From Nymphaea colorata (lineage: Eukaryota; Streptophyta; Magnoliopsida; Nymphaeales; Nymphaeaceae), in NCBI RefSeq assembly GCF_008831285.2, contig NC_045139.1:7596204-7660203 (forward strand): a stretch of 64,000 bases of DNA. Direction: 5' to 3'. Shown one piece after another: positions 27,401 to 40,100 of this stretch. A program made the position numbers and the translations under genes. How positions within the stretch are numbered: position 1 is the first letter of the stretch; each line of letters starts with the position of its first letter. The notes below the pieces were generated by a model. It ran no database searches. It saw only the letters and a list, made by a program, of their open reading frames with translations, and had not been told where the DNA came from.

Positions 27401-30400
27401 CTTCGTTCTCCTTTTCTCCGCAAAAGCTATTGTTCCAAACATCGATTCGGAGCTTGTTCCTCAGCTTCCGATGATCGACCCATCTGTTTCCGGAGATAAA
27501 TGCATCTATTGGACTATCTAGGGTTGGATTGCCGTGTTTTATCCCTCTTCCGGCGGCATTGTGCTGTTCCAGCAAAATACCCTGCTACTATTCCCAGCGG
27601 CTTGTTATTTTCCTCCTCCGGCGACATTGTCCACTTCGCCATTGTTTCTACTTTGAAGACCTGATTTTGATATCCGATGTCTCTTTTTGTGATTTTGGGG
27701 GTGAAAGGAAGCAACTCTGAATTGTTGTTCTTTCATCGTTCGTTGTCCCTTTTCCTCCGACGACCTGCTTCTACCTGCAACCATGACGCCATTCATCAAA
27801 GATTTTCATTTTGCAGTCTAGGTGTGATGCTGTCTCTCTCTATCTCGCCCTTCCCCCTCAGCTGGTTAACATTCCTGATATGCATATTTGTTATGATATT
27901 TTTTTAATTTCTTGATGCCATCAAACATGGCCTGAAACAAGAAAAAGGGAAATTTTCCTTTCTGTCAGTTTACCGTGGAGAATTTACCCTTGAAAAAATT
28001 CCCCCCCAAAAAAATCCAGGCCATCAAACGTGGCCTTATGTATACAAGTCATATTGGAGTTCATGACAATGTTCTCTCTGCAGTTACATTCATGTGCAGA
28101 GGTTCCCGTTGGTCGTTGGTTTGTAATGTATGACATATTTCAACTGAAACAGCAATACTATCTTTTCCTTTCTTTGTTATGCCTGTCTTTTACTAGGTGT
28201 AGTAAGTGCAAGATGTAAGTCGCATGCATGTTCTTTGTTTCATAACCTTCAGCTTATGTTACATTAGGATAGTTATCCTGAGGTTTGCTTAAATGCGAAG
28301 GTTGTGAAAGAAGATTGAGTTAGAAAAGGACGCAGCTCCAGCATGGCCTCTGATAAGATTTGAAATTATTTAATCCATTTATGTGTGGTGGGATTTGCAA
28401 TATGGGTAGTTACCATTAACTGACACTAGCTTTTTCTCTTTGGCTATGGATGCTGAAATGATCTCTTGATGAGTAAGATAATGGAATTGTCATCATCATT
28501 GTATATCAAGCAGATAATGGTGTTCACCATCTTTATCATCATGCATAGTATTTAATTTTTCTCTTTTTTTTTGTGGTACTCTTTCTATATTCAATGTGTT
28601 TTTCTGTGATTTTTTGCATATTTTAATTGGGTTCCCTGATTCTGCAGTCTACACTTCAAAGGGTTAAAATCAAAATGGCGTTCTACAATTTTGTAGTTTC
28701 ATAGCCAAAATTTATTTCGGGTTCAGTCATTTACTGCTACTGTTGTTATCTAGTTTAACTTTATTGCCTCACATTCTGTATCTTATTTCCCTTTTCTTTT
28801 ATCGGATGCCATGGATGTAGATCTTAACTTCATTCACCTCAAAATGAACACATTACAGTGGTGGTCCTTTCTACAAAAGTAATCCATTTTATATAACAGC
28901 TTGGTAACCTGTCTTTATCCATTAGGTAACCTGTCTTTATCTATTAGGCATCAATTTCAACCTTTTCATATAATAAGCCAAGAAGTTGAATACATGATAT
29001 TGTACAGTTCTATGTTATTGCAATTGTTAGTTCTGACCAGTTTGTCCTCTTACCATTCTAACCACTTCAAGATTCAAGTGGGTTTTTTTGCTTGATCTGA
29101 ATATTCAGAAATTTCATCTGGTGAAAAACACCAGTTTTGGCAAAAAAGTCAAAAAACTAAACATAAAAATTACCTAATCTAGTGCACATTTCCTGTGTAA
29201 GCTACAAGGTTGATCAAATATGTACAGCTATCACCTTTTTTTTTAACTAGTTATGATCCAGCAAGATAAGTTTTTTAGGATCTCTTTCCCTTTCTGCTTC
29301 AAATGTTAGATGTCTTTGCTCCGGCTGTGTCCACTTATTTGAGTGTTGGTGTATTTCTTTTGTGCTCTTTATATAACTAATGTGGCATGTATGGAACTCA
29401 TTTATAGGAAAGGGGGGAGCATATACCACCTGAAGATTCATTGGAAGTAGCCCGAAAGGTGAAAGAAACATATTGCTACACTTGTTCAGATATTGTCAAG
29501 GTATTTTACTTGTTATTATCATGTCTGAGACATACTTTTAAGAGACCAAGTTTTTTGGAAATTCAATCTGCTTACAGGTTACATGGTTTTATTAGTTTGT
29601 TCTATTGGCCCATCTCTTTGTTTTTGCTCCAGAAAAATATTTGACCCTTCCATATCATCTTAAATTCTACCACCTGGAGACATGTTTAATGTCCTTTGTT
29701 CTGGAAACTCATACATAACAATGTTTAATTGTTCTACATAATTGCAGGAGTTTGGAAAACATGATCGTGAGCCCTCTAAGCATATTAAACGATGGACTGG
29801 TGTTAAATCAAAGACAGGTGCACCATATTCATGTGATATTGGATATGAGCGCTTTCTGGGTCCTGAGGTACTGACCCACCTTTATCTTGTTCTTGATATT
29901 ATCTTAGTAGATCATGTTCATCATACGATGACAACCACAACATTGATCCTTATTTTGTTTCATTTTTTGCAAATTTAACCATGTAAATAGATTCTACATG
30001 TTGATTGGATTTTATAGGCTGAAAATTCTGACTGTTACGTTTTAAATGTTTATAAAATCCAATATATATGTCAAAATCATGTAGATGGTATGTTTTATTT
30101 TCCCATGGAGTTCACGTTTTTATCATTAGATTTGGGGGGAAAAAAGAAGAGAGAGAGAGAGAAAAAAAAAAAAGCCTCCTGTAGTGCAAGTCATTGCATT
30201 GATATACCATGAACATTGAGATTTAGCTTTTGTATAACTATGCAGGTTTTCTTTCATCCTGAGATTTATAGTAGTGAATTCGCCACCCCTTTACCTGTTG
30301 TAATTGACAAGTGTATACAGTCATCACCAATTGACACTAGAAGGGCCCTCTATAAGGTTGGTGTTCAATGTCTGGGGTGAATGCTATGGCCAGGTTGATT

Positions 30401-31427
30401 TACTGAATTTGTTTCACTATTCGACAATTACTTGATCTGAAAACATGGTCACAGAACATTGTATTATCTGGAGGATCAACCATGTTCAAGGACTTCCATA
30501 GGAGGTTGCAGCGCGACATAAAGAAGATTGTAGATGCTCGTGTAACTGCATCCAATGCTCGACTTGGAACTGAAGTGAAAGTGAGCATTTGTTTCCTATA
30601 TTCTTGGTTGTGATGTGCTTGTTTCCATGTGAATGTTCTCACTATTGGATTTCTTCTTCCAGTCACAGCCATTAGAAGTCAATGTAGTAAGCCATCCAAT
30701 CCAGCGGTTTGCTGTGTGGTTCGGAGGTTCAGTTCTTGCATCAACACCTGAATTTTACAATGTAAGTTTCATATCCTCTGATAGTCTTTTTTGTCTATCT
30801 TGATGTTTTAAACCTGCCATGTGTATATTAACAGTTTGAAATTCTATAAACTCTTAGAGGGCATTTGAAACCAATTCTGCAGGATGCAAGGAACTGACAT
30901 CCAGTTCCTTGTGTTCACAGAATGGTGCAGGTGCATCAATTTGGAACCCTGTAATGCCAAGAACACATTCTACATGAAGCAGGAAAATGCACAGACTGGC
31001 CCATTTCTGTTCTCCGAGGAGCACTGTGGAATGGCAGAGTTCCAGTTCTACCATTTTCTCTCAATTTAAACACCCTCTACCTGGAGCATATACTCTGGCT
31101 GTCATGTATTTTAATTGGATACCTCTGGATCCATGTTTCCTATTTAGACAGCTAGAAATGATAAATTTCTCTGCTTCAGTGAAGGACTGATACCCAAGCT
31201 TTTATCTTCAATTCATTTTTTGACATTCTTTAGAGTTTAGATCATTGTGGATCTTCAGTTCTTTATTTCAATAGGATTTCAAACTACCTTAACTAATGAC
31301 CATATGACTTTGGAAAAGCTTAACTGAAGGATCCTCTTGTGGACAGGCTTGCCATACCAAAGCCGAGTATGAGGAATATGGTGCAAGTATCTGCCGTACA
31401 AATCCAGTGTTCAAGGGGATGTATTGA
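21438..31427 (+). CDS. ARP3: Actin-related protein 3, ARP2/3 complex subunit
   Basis: Ten exons give exactly 427 codons: 21438-21484, 25295-25529, 25657-25881, 26545-26691, 29408-29500, 29748-29867, 30246-30356, 30455-30580, 30663-30761 and 31347-31427. All introns are GT..AG. ARP3 and ARP2 form the actin-like pair that starts branched filaments when the complex is activated by SCAR/WAVE; in plants this shapes trichomes and pavement cells. Visible motifs are phosphate loop 1 ([17 protein letters not shown], residues 9-25), phosphate loop 2 ([15 protein letters not shown], 175-189), the adenosine loop ([14 protein letters not shown], 327-340) and the ARP3 C-terminus [23 protein letters not shown]-type and [13 protein letters not shown] blocks set it apart from actin. 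The first exon is only 47 bases and intron 1 is 3.8 kb. Intron 4 is 2.7 kb because of a Harbinger-like insertion. There is no break in the frame. Confidence 0.97.
21485..25294 (+). other. ARP3 intron 1 (3.8 kb)
   Basis: The intron starts GTGAGT and ends TTATCAG, splitting the Gly codon of NGTGYTK. It holds no recognisable gene. It contains a tandem repeat of about 60 bp near 23020-23115 (TGTTTTCTCTTTCATATTTA twice) and T-rich stretches. A long first intron after a very short first coding exon may hold enhancing signals, but none can be shown here. Confidence 0.85.
26909..28038 (+). mobile_element. Harbinger/Tourist-like element in ARP3 intron 4, probably a Pack-type element
   Basis: The element spans 26912-28035 (1,124 bp). 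It has perfect 16-bp terminal inverted repeats (GGCCACGTTTGATGGC) and a TTA direct duplication at 26909-26911 and 28036-28038, the PIF/Harbinger target-site signature. It encodes no transposase. The interior at about 27100-27380 is pyrimidine-rich and looks like a plant gene 5' leader, followed by TTCACAG-GTAAGCTC, which resembles an exon-intron border. It contains two degenerate copies of a 102-bp unit, beginning at 27148 and 27250 (GATCGACCGAGC). A third, internal end-like sequence (CCATCAAACATGGCC, about 27917) suggests nesting or partial internal duplication. Donor identity is unknown. Confidence 0.8.
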
Positions 31428-33680
31428 TGCTGAAATGGCTGATGCCTGCAACTGATCACCAGTTCTGAAAATAGACAATTTTGTCCGTGTGGAGCTACAT
31501 CCTTGTGAGAGAGGCTTTCTAATTATATTTTTTTCTAATGAAGGTTGGGCCCTCGGGGGGGTTGTACTATAGCTGTTCATCTAGGTGTATAAGGCTTCAG
31601 TTCGATTCGGTCTGCTTCATCCATATTCTTTGTCAGGTAATAAATCGTGGTTGCTAGTCCCCAGTTAAGAGGTTTCACGTAGTGATTATGCCGGGAAGAA
31701 GCAGCTCATTTAGTAAACTGAGCTGGAGATTTTTATTGTTCAGCTTGGTTGGGTCAGAGTATTACTGTACAAGTGCCATTAGTTAAATATATGTTTATTT
31801 ACTGGTCTTGTTTACCGAGAGAAGGAGAGAGAGGGAGAGAGACTGCCAAAATTATTATTATTGATTGTTGGTCTCGTTAAGGGGTCAACGATTTCACGCG
31901 CCTTTCTTTCCTCTCTTATGACTTGGTCCACATGGATGCTTCTAATGACAGGTAGAAAAATTAAATAGCCCTTTGATTTGATAAACTGACTTTTAATGCG
32001 GGCAGCTTAGAGGCAACTTCATGAGATGATCAGCTTTGACAGATGGCCACTAGTGCGATCTCATGCTTCATACTCTTTCATGTTTTACTGGCCCTTAAAT
32101 TTTTTTTTTGTATATCTGAGAAGCACTATTTTACGCATATTTTATGTTTCCAACACTAAGATTGCACAGACGCATGAGCAGACTCAACGGCAAAGTTGGA
32201 TGCAGTCTGCAATTTGCATACGGGCCATGGATATGTAACCTTTATGCAAAGCATCGGCATTGTGGATGATCATTATCTAGCTACACAAGGTTCTTGAAGT
32301 AATAAATTACTTTTAATGATCTTTTTACCGACTGTTCTATGGATTATATGACAACTAATCTTCGTGTTATCAAAATCCTAATCGATTTGAACGTTGACCA
32401 CGCCGTCTAACTTTCCAGATTAAAACATTCGCTTCTGAGTATAATTGCATACAATTTGTTCAACCATCCTGCAACTGAATCAAATTAATAAAAATGGTGG
32501 TGCGAAGGGTAGTTGAAGGACCTTAATCGTCACCAGGAAGTGAAAAGGGTAAAGAAATAAATCAAGTGGAAATGGCAAACCAATGCTCTGTAAGTCATTA
32601 GATTAGTGTGGATGATGTGATCAGTGTAAGTAGTGCAGAGCCAAAAATAAATAAATAGATCAAAGCACTCGATCTTTGAAAAACGGGGTATGGATCCATA
32701 GGATAGCCGCAAAAGGTGGAAAAGGTCACTAAGTCGCTACCAAAGACTTCATAAAATGGCCAAATCTGAAGGAGAACCCCAAGATAGGCCTCGCCCAGCC
32801 CAGCCTGGTGAGTGGCGACGCCGGCAGTAGCCGCAAGCCCACAGACAGTCAGGATGAGGGAATTAGGCGAGGGAAATGAGAATGGGGGAAGGATGAGAGG
32901 CAGCAACGTCAAGCGCTGATGGTGGTGACGGCGAGGCCAGCATGCAAATTGAAAGGGGGAGAGGAGTTGACGGCAGCAAGAACTCCTTTGCTTTCTCTGT
33001 TCTTCACACAACGTGAAGTGAAACAGAAATCGTTGAGGTCAATTCGACCTAACCGGCCAACTGGGCCCTTGAAGGCCGGGCAAAGCTAGACGGGTTGAAA
33101 GTTGAAACCCGTCTAATCCACGACGGTACCCAAGCCTGGGCCCATGTCAGGCCAGATATTGGGTACCCATCGGCAGCCCAGCTCAGGAGGCAACCCAGCT
33201 CAGGAGGCAAGAACTAAATACTTGGTGTCAACTTCAAAGAAAATGACCATGAGACCCATCATCATGAATTGAACCGATTGGTAAAGTTTGAGAACCAACC
33301 CAGCCGTCCAGTTTGATTAAATAGTAAAAACTTCAAATGAGATCCCATTGCACATTTGGCATCTACTTTTACATGTAATGTAAGACTACAAATGGATTTG
33401 AATTCACAAATATATAGAAAATTTGAATCCAAAACTTTATTTTAGATGACGCACTCCAAACCTAAATTTCAGATCTGATTAAAACTCTAATATCGGAATT
33501 GGACATGAAGCCTACCTCTTTTAAGCCCCTACATTCATTAGTACGTTACAGATCAAAAAGCTTAAACAAATCCTTGTTGGAAGCCTGGGCAAAATCAGCA
33601 AGAGTTTGAAAGCTTAAACAAGCAAGAACTTGCTTGAGGCGGCAATAACACTTGGAGAAAATTTTCCACGAAAATGACTT
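31428..33680. other. ARP3 3' flank and intergenic DNA
   Basis: The first several hundred bases are the probable ARP3 3' untranslated region. At 33060-33215 there are short GC-rich repeats, including two head-to-tail copies of CAGCTCAGGAGGCAA(C). A minus-strand frame at 32598-33011 has no family match and is not called. Confidence 0.45.
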
Positions 33681-34138
33681 CTTGAAATTTAAAGCAGAAC
33701 CATAAATATGAAACAATTATAGCAAGGTATGTCTGCAGTGGATCTATTATTATCCTTAAAAGGGAACGAAAGGTAATGACATGTGAAGATACCAGCAGAA
33801 GGTAAATAAAAAGCTATCAATAGTTGCATAAACGAGCCCTCAGCAAAGAACCTCAGCATAAATACATGCATCTGTATGTCAACACTTCTCAAAGATACTC
33901 CCTATAGGCTCACAAAATTCAAGATGATTTAGTGTTGCAGAAAATACAATTGACCAATAAATGGACTATGTGAGATGAAGCCAAAATAATTTTGCAAAAA
34001 TGGGAGAAAGAATAAATGTCAGCAATTTTATGTGCAGATGAAAACTCCATCAGGCATCAAGGGAAAAATTGGGGTTTCAATGAAGTGCCACAAAACAAAG
34101 CTGCTGCAACTGCATGTAGCTTGGACACAACATGAATC

Positions 34139-37100
34139 CTATGGAGCCCTGTCAAATGGCTTTGTATCATTGTAACAGACATCCCAAACGGCATCCATTG
34201 CATCCTTGGCAGCTGATTCTGAACAATACGGGTTTGCCAGTACAGACTTCAGAACACGTCTTCGCACACATTCCTTTGCACATGGGAAACATCATGAAAG
34301 TTAGAAGTAACATTCGTCCAAGTTTAAGCCAAAACACGTTCACTAGCACTCGCCAGGATTACAAGAAAGAAAAATTACATAGTTTCATATAAACAATTTA
34401 AATGCTTAGGACAGTTTCCCGTCTTATTATTCATAAATTTACTGTGTGTAGAGGTCAGCAGAAGTAGTTTACAGCAAGATCTAATATTCAACTGTTGAAG
34501 AGTTCCATTGGACTCCTAGCTAAGGTTATTGATCATAGGAGGTCTTTGTGCAAATGGATGTAGATATGATGACAAAGCTGAAAATTTAAAGTTTACATCC
34601 TAGAAGAGCATGTAGGACTTGAAGGGCTAGTTTTCTTCAGTCCAGTTTACTGAATGACAACCTTAGGGCTTTAAAAGAGAGTTTTATTTGGTCCAGTTCA
34701 CTGCAATTTGACATCTTTAAGACATCAGCTCAAAATTTCAGAAAGGCTTAACCAAAAAAGAGAAAACCCCATAACTGCACCCTGCAGAAGTTTGGCCACC
34801 AATTCCTGAAACACTGAGGCAGTCCTTGCCTCTGCCCGTCATAATGTTTCCCAGATAGTCATGTAATCCAGAAATTGTTAGATCTAACTAAGATTTAATT
34901 GGCAAGGAACGATAAACTGTCTAACAAGAGCAATGGTCAATGGTGCAAATTGCAAAGTGAAATTCCTTCCAAAAACAGTATTGGCATTTTATTTCAACAT
35001 TTGAAAATGACCGATCAAGCACAAGATAAAGATTTCTTCAGATTGCCATGGGCTCCGTTATTTAATGAGATAATCACATTTATGAAATCAAATGTAATTT
35101 TATTGGTTTATTCCCATTTGACCTATCAATTGACCATCCCATCTTCACTTCACAACTACATTCTTGCCTTGGGCAGAAAAAGCGTTGTTTGAAAAGTAAG
35201 CAAATGATAGACGTCAGTCATTTAAAGATCTTCCCCTGATAGGCAGTTGAGCAACCTGGATATCAAATGCATCCTATATGACAATTTAGTTAAGTCCTAG
35301 ATAAACCTACCCCACTGTCTTCTTAAAAGGAACTTGTATGTTGCCAAGAGCTATGTCCCAAAGGTGTGGGGTGTGGATGCAGTAATTTTCAAACAAACTT
35401 GGGTGCAGGTATGATGAGGATGTATGTATATATGTGTGTGTGTGTGAAATTATCCACAAATTCCAACCCCTTTCTGTCTACTTATGTATACAATCTGTCC
35501 TATAACTATTTCATCACCTTATTTATCCATGTTTTATTCTCTTTTGACACCAGGGTTGTAAATAAACATTTTTCCTAGGGCCATTTTAATCCAAACTTTT
35601 ATGTTATTTGAGGGTGTGAGGGCGTCAACCTTCTAAAGAATGGGAAAAATGAGAGAGAGAGAGAGAGATGCATGAAGGTCTTGTCCTTCTAAAAAGAGGG
35701 ACAACGGGATGAAAGGGAAACTGAGAAGGGGGGCGCAACAAGAGAGTGGGAGAGATGACGCCTTTCACAGTGATGTAGTCGGACGCCAGAAGCAAAGAGA
35801 GATGAGATGGAAGCTGCTGGTGAATCATGAGGAAGGTGAACCTCTGAAGATGGCGATAAGCACCTGTGGTGCATCGCACCAAGTGGCATCTGACATGAAG
35901 CAAGTGCAGCATTTCTTTCAGCAGCTCCGTGTTACATAAGCCAAGAGTTTTCACCCAAACAAGCTTTACATCCTACAGAACCAAATCCCAAGTGGAATAC
36001 AGATTTTGATACTCTTTCAAAAATGGACCTTTGATCTCAGATCTACTTCACCATTACACTGTATGTCAGCCCCTAATGGCCACAATGGAAATTTCAGCTT
36101 GGCTGTCAGAGTAAAAAGCCACAGTAAGACAGAATTGGAGATGATACAAGCTTCAAACTTCAAAATGCTCTACCATCACACATCGAGAAAAGTCTGCAGC
36201 TAACCACATCCTTGAATACCTAAATGAACCTGTTTCATCTACTTCCTTCTCACCACCATTACTCTTGTTTTGATCCATTTGCATTAGCGCTTATCCAGGT
36301 CAATCCCCTAAAAACAGCTGCCCCACAATTGAAACTGAATTTTCTTCACCTATGCCTTGGCATGTTTTACTCGGTAAGTTAAACCTGAAGACTGACTTTT
36401 GAACACTCTTCTGTTCTGGAGAGTAGCATAAGAAAATTATAATCTTGAACCTAATTATATGTTGCTTTGCTTAACTGTTGCAGCGGTCAATGTATCACTT
36501 TCTTAATTTCATAATTTAGTGCTTAAAGCTCGCTAGGTTCTATCGCTAATATTTTGATACAGTATAACAAGCCTTTGGTAACCTCTCTGTTTTTTTTCAA
36601 TGTGGAAGAATATCTCAAGGTACATGAAGGGATTGATGAAGTTGCCCAGTTCACCTCCGATTTATAACGTTTCATAAAGGTATGCATAACATCTTTTTCC
36701 CTCCAAGTTCTACCTCATGATCTCTTTTGTTTTTCCACAGCTTCGTAGAGGTACCCTATGACAGGCTTGTCTCCACTATCAACAAACCTGAGGATTTTGA
36801 GCAACAGGATATTGAAGTTCAATAACTTCACACATGATGCCCAACATCCATCGGGGATAATATATCCACAACAGCACAAAACTTTCTCTTATGGGCATGT
36901 GGCAGCCCGTTCATTACTGGAGAACATCTGATTTAAAGGATTTTCTTACTTGACTACACTTCATACAGTTGTAGCAAATCTAGTTTGTGCAGGTCTAATC
37001 AATTTGGCTCCATGTTTAAATTTTTTTTATCAGATTCAACACATAAGCATGACTACAGATGTATCTTTTGACATCTTAACATCTTTCAACAATTGATTTC

Positions 37101-40100
37101 ATCTCACATGATTATTAAGCATTAGATTCACACAATAATCAGCACCTGAAGTCCAAAAGAATGACCCATATTCGTCGGTCAACAATTTACCTGCAACTCA
37201 ATAATTTGTCACATTATCTGTAATAAACTGCACAATGTTGTCCAGCCAACTTCTTTCACAATATCATCAAAACCATGAATCAAACATCACAAGTCTTGGG
37301 AGTATCTAGTAATTAATTCATTTCAAGAACACAATAGCATATAAGAGTTTATCAATGTTATACTATGTATTAGACCATCCATCTGCCACACACATTTCTT
37401 GTGTGCAAATCTTTCATCAAATTGATGTTTTCTACCTTAAACCAGCAAGAGATTACCCTCATTCGACTCCTAATGGTGTTTACAAGGAGAAAAGGGCTTT
37501 TTAAAGCCCAAAGTGATGGGATATTGGGTCTCCTTTTCTATCCATTGAACCTGTATCATATGATACGTGATTTATGGGACATCCCCGTATCTAGATTTGG
37601 GGCTGTAACATAATGCCCTTTTTGGGTCTTAAGGCAAGTATTGTACAATAACCTCTGTAGTCTGTACAACATTTCCAGGCACCAAGTCTTTGATCACCTT
37701 TGCAACATAAAAATGCAATGTTCAATGTCCAAGATGAGCAAATTCCCACTAGGATTTGCAAGAAATAGGACGATACGGAGGTAAAGCTGCTAACAACACT
37801 TTTATCATGATGCATCATAAGCTATGAAGATCAGTGCTTTTGAAAAATGTGTCTATTATAAAAATTTTAGTTCATAAAAAGTCCAATGCTCGATCTCTTT
37901 CGTCTAAGAAAAATAATGACAAAAGGACTACAAAGAGATTAATGAAATGAGAATCTGGCAAGAAAGAGATGAAACAGTAGATTTTAGTGACTATCAGCCG
38001 CATTGTCACAAAAAACGCATTTTTTTAAAAAAAAATGTGTATAATACACGAAAAATAAGTCAGCTGTATAAAACAGCAAGATACGTCTTTTTTTTTAAAT
38101 GCCAGAAAATAAAAAAAGTGAAAAACACATATTTTAAATGTTTTTTTGTATTTTTATTAATTTTTATTTTTTTATAATTTTCAGGATTTATTAAATGTTT
38201 TAGATTTTTAAAAAATTTGCCAAGATTTTCCTAAGATATATAAATTTACTGTATTATACCCGAGAAATTCATTGCCGTATAATACCCGTACACGATATAT
38301 GTGGCAAATGGCAATGCTATTAGGAGCCCCAGAGATCAACTTGAAGGTCAAGCTTAGCTTTGATGGCATAAAGGATTTATTTACATAACCAAAGATGAGA
38401 ACATAAGAGCAGGAATAAGCAGCTAATTAAAGAAAGGACCTAGGTAGAATTTGCTGGGGCAACTCATAAACTGCCTCACCACGGCCAAAATACACAAGCA
38501 CAATTTAGGCAAGAATATTTTTGAGATCAGCACCAGAAATCCTTCTTCTTCTCTTTTTTCTTCAATTCCATGCCAGTCTTACTTGTATGTGTGTGCTTCA
38601 CAAGAAAAAAGACAGATATCTAATGTGTTTCATCACTTCAGTAGCTTTTCTAACATTAGTTTCAAATTTTAGATAAATATATATTAGTATCCTTTTTCCT
38701 TTTCCTCTTTTCCTGTTGTAAAACTTATTCAAGCTTCTAAATGTTCAATCAAGTTTTACTTTTAACTTTATCTAATTCAGTAACTAGCAACATTCTATGC
38801 ATGGATTTCCACATCATGTCTACAATACTGAAAATGCTGATTAGCAAAATAGATCCTCTGAGCATATTACTTTATAGAAAATGCAACTTACGTGCTGCCA
38901 TTCTGGTCCTATAACTAATTTCCCTTACAGGTGATGCAGCTTTTAGCAAAATTGAGACACTACAAAGGTTGGCAAATTTTACATCTGGAACAGAAAAAAG
39001 AAAAGTACTAACAGTTCCAGCAGGAAAAGTGGAACAGAGATAGCAAAATTCCAAATTGAAAGAGGTTCAAAATGAGCAAGTCAGCTGCAGTGCATCACAT
39101 TATTTAAAGGCAGATGAAAGAATCAAATATGATATTACATATAGAAGAAACTCCCATGATAGGAGAATGAAAGGTGCTTTAAAAATTTGCTGTCTATAAC
39201 TTATGCCAATATTATAGACTCCAAAAGACTAGCATAAAAAGCAGAAACTTAGATTTACTCAATTATAATAACAGGAAACATGAAGAAGTCCAAGAGTGAA
39301 TAGGGCAAGATTTTCTTCGGGCTCAGACTATTTGCTAGTCCATCTTTACAAAGTTTAAGTGGTGCATGTAACATATTATATACCATTGAGACAGGAAAAG
39401 CTGAAACAAAATAAAACTCTTTACAATAAATTCAGATGGCATGGAATAAAGCTCAAGCAATCAACAGCAATTTAAGGTAAGTTATTGCTGTTTAAGACAG
39501 ACAGAATTAAGTTCTCCAAAAATGTTTTAACTGATAGATGTCCTTTAACCAAAGTTGCACACAATTCATTTAGCTTTTCATTAACTGATATGTTTGGTGC
39601 TTTCATGGAATATATAAGACATTCTGAAAAACATCACACATATTAAGCTCCAAGTATATGTACATACTGGTTCATGGCCTCGTATTTTCATATATCCCCT
39701 CAAAAATTCACGTTTGTAGTGACAATCACCACTTAGATGACCTGCACGTATCTGACATCCACCCAAGAAATATTAAGAGAAAGAAGTGAGTTCCAAAAAA
39801 TTTTATTACTTGATATATTCTCAAATTTTAATTGAAGAGAAAGCAAAAAATTATGCATGGGAATATACATCAGATACTGCCACTAAAAAGGGATTGTCCT
39901 TTAAGCCAGTACCTCACTGCATGCATGATGAGCACAGTTTGTCCAGTCCAAGTTTGCAGCCCGACAATCATCATATGCATGAATCAATTCATGGATCACC
40001 ACTTGGTCAACCTCGTCTTGGAGGCTCAGATGGTTACTGCAAACCAAGATCTAAGGAAAAAAAAAAGGAAAGGGTTACCTTGTCACCTCTTAAACGATGT

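Larger units (their letters stand above)
34274..39667 (-). other. ATP23 last intron (5.4 kb)
   Basis: The donor is GTATGT after CATGAACCA and the acceptor is TGCAAAG before GAATGTGTG. It holds a (GA)n tract near 35651-35668, an extremely AT-rich block at about 37990-38240 with opposed poly(T)/poly(A) runs, and a plus-strand coding-like fragment at 36597-36825 listed separately. No complete nested gene was found. Confidence 0.85.

Noticed and set aside
32598-33011. 137-codon minus-strand frame between ARP3 and ATP23
   Set aside because: It has no domain, hydrophobic and Pro/His-rich texture, and no splice or promoter context. It is probably part of an old repeat.
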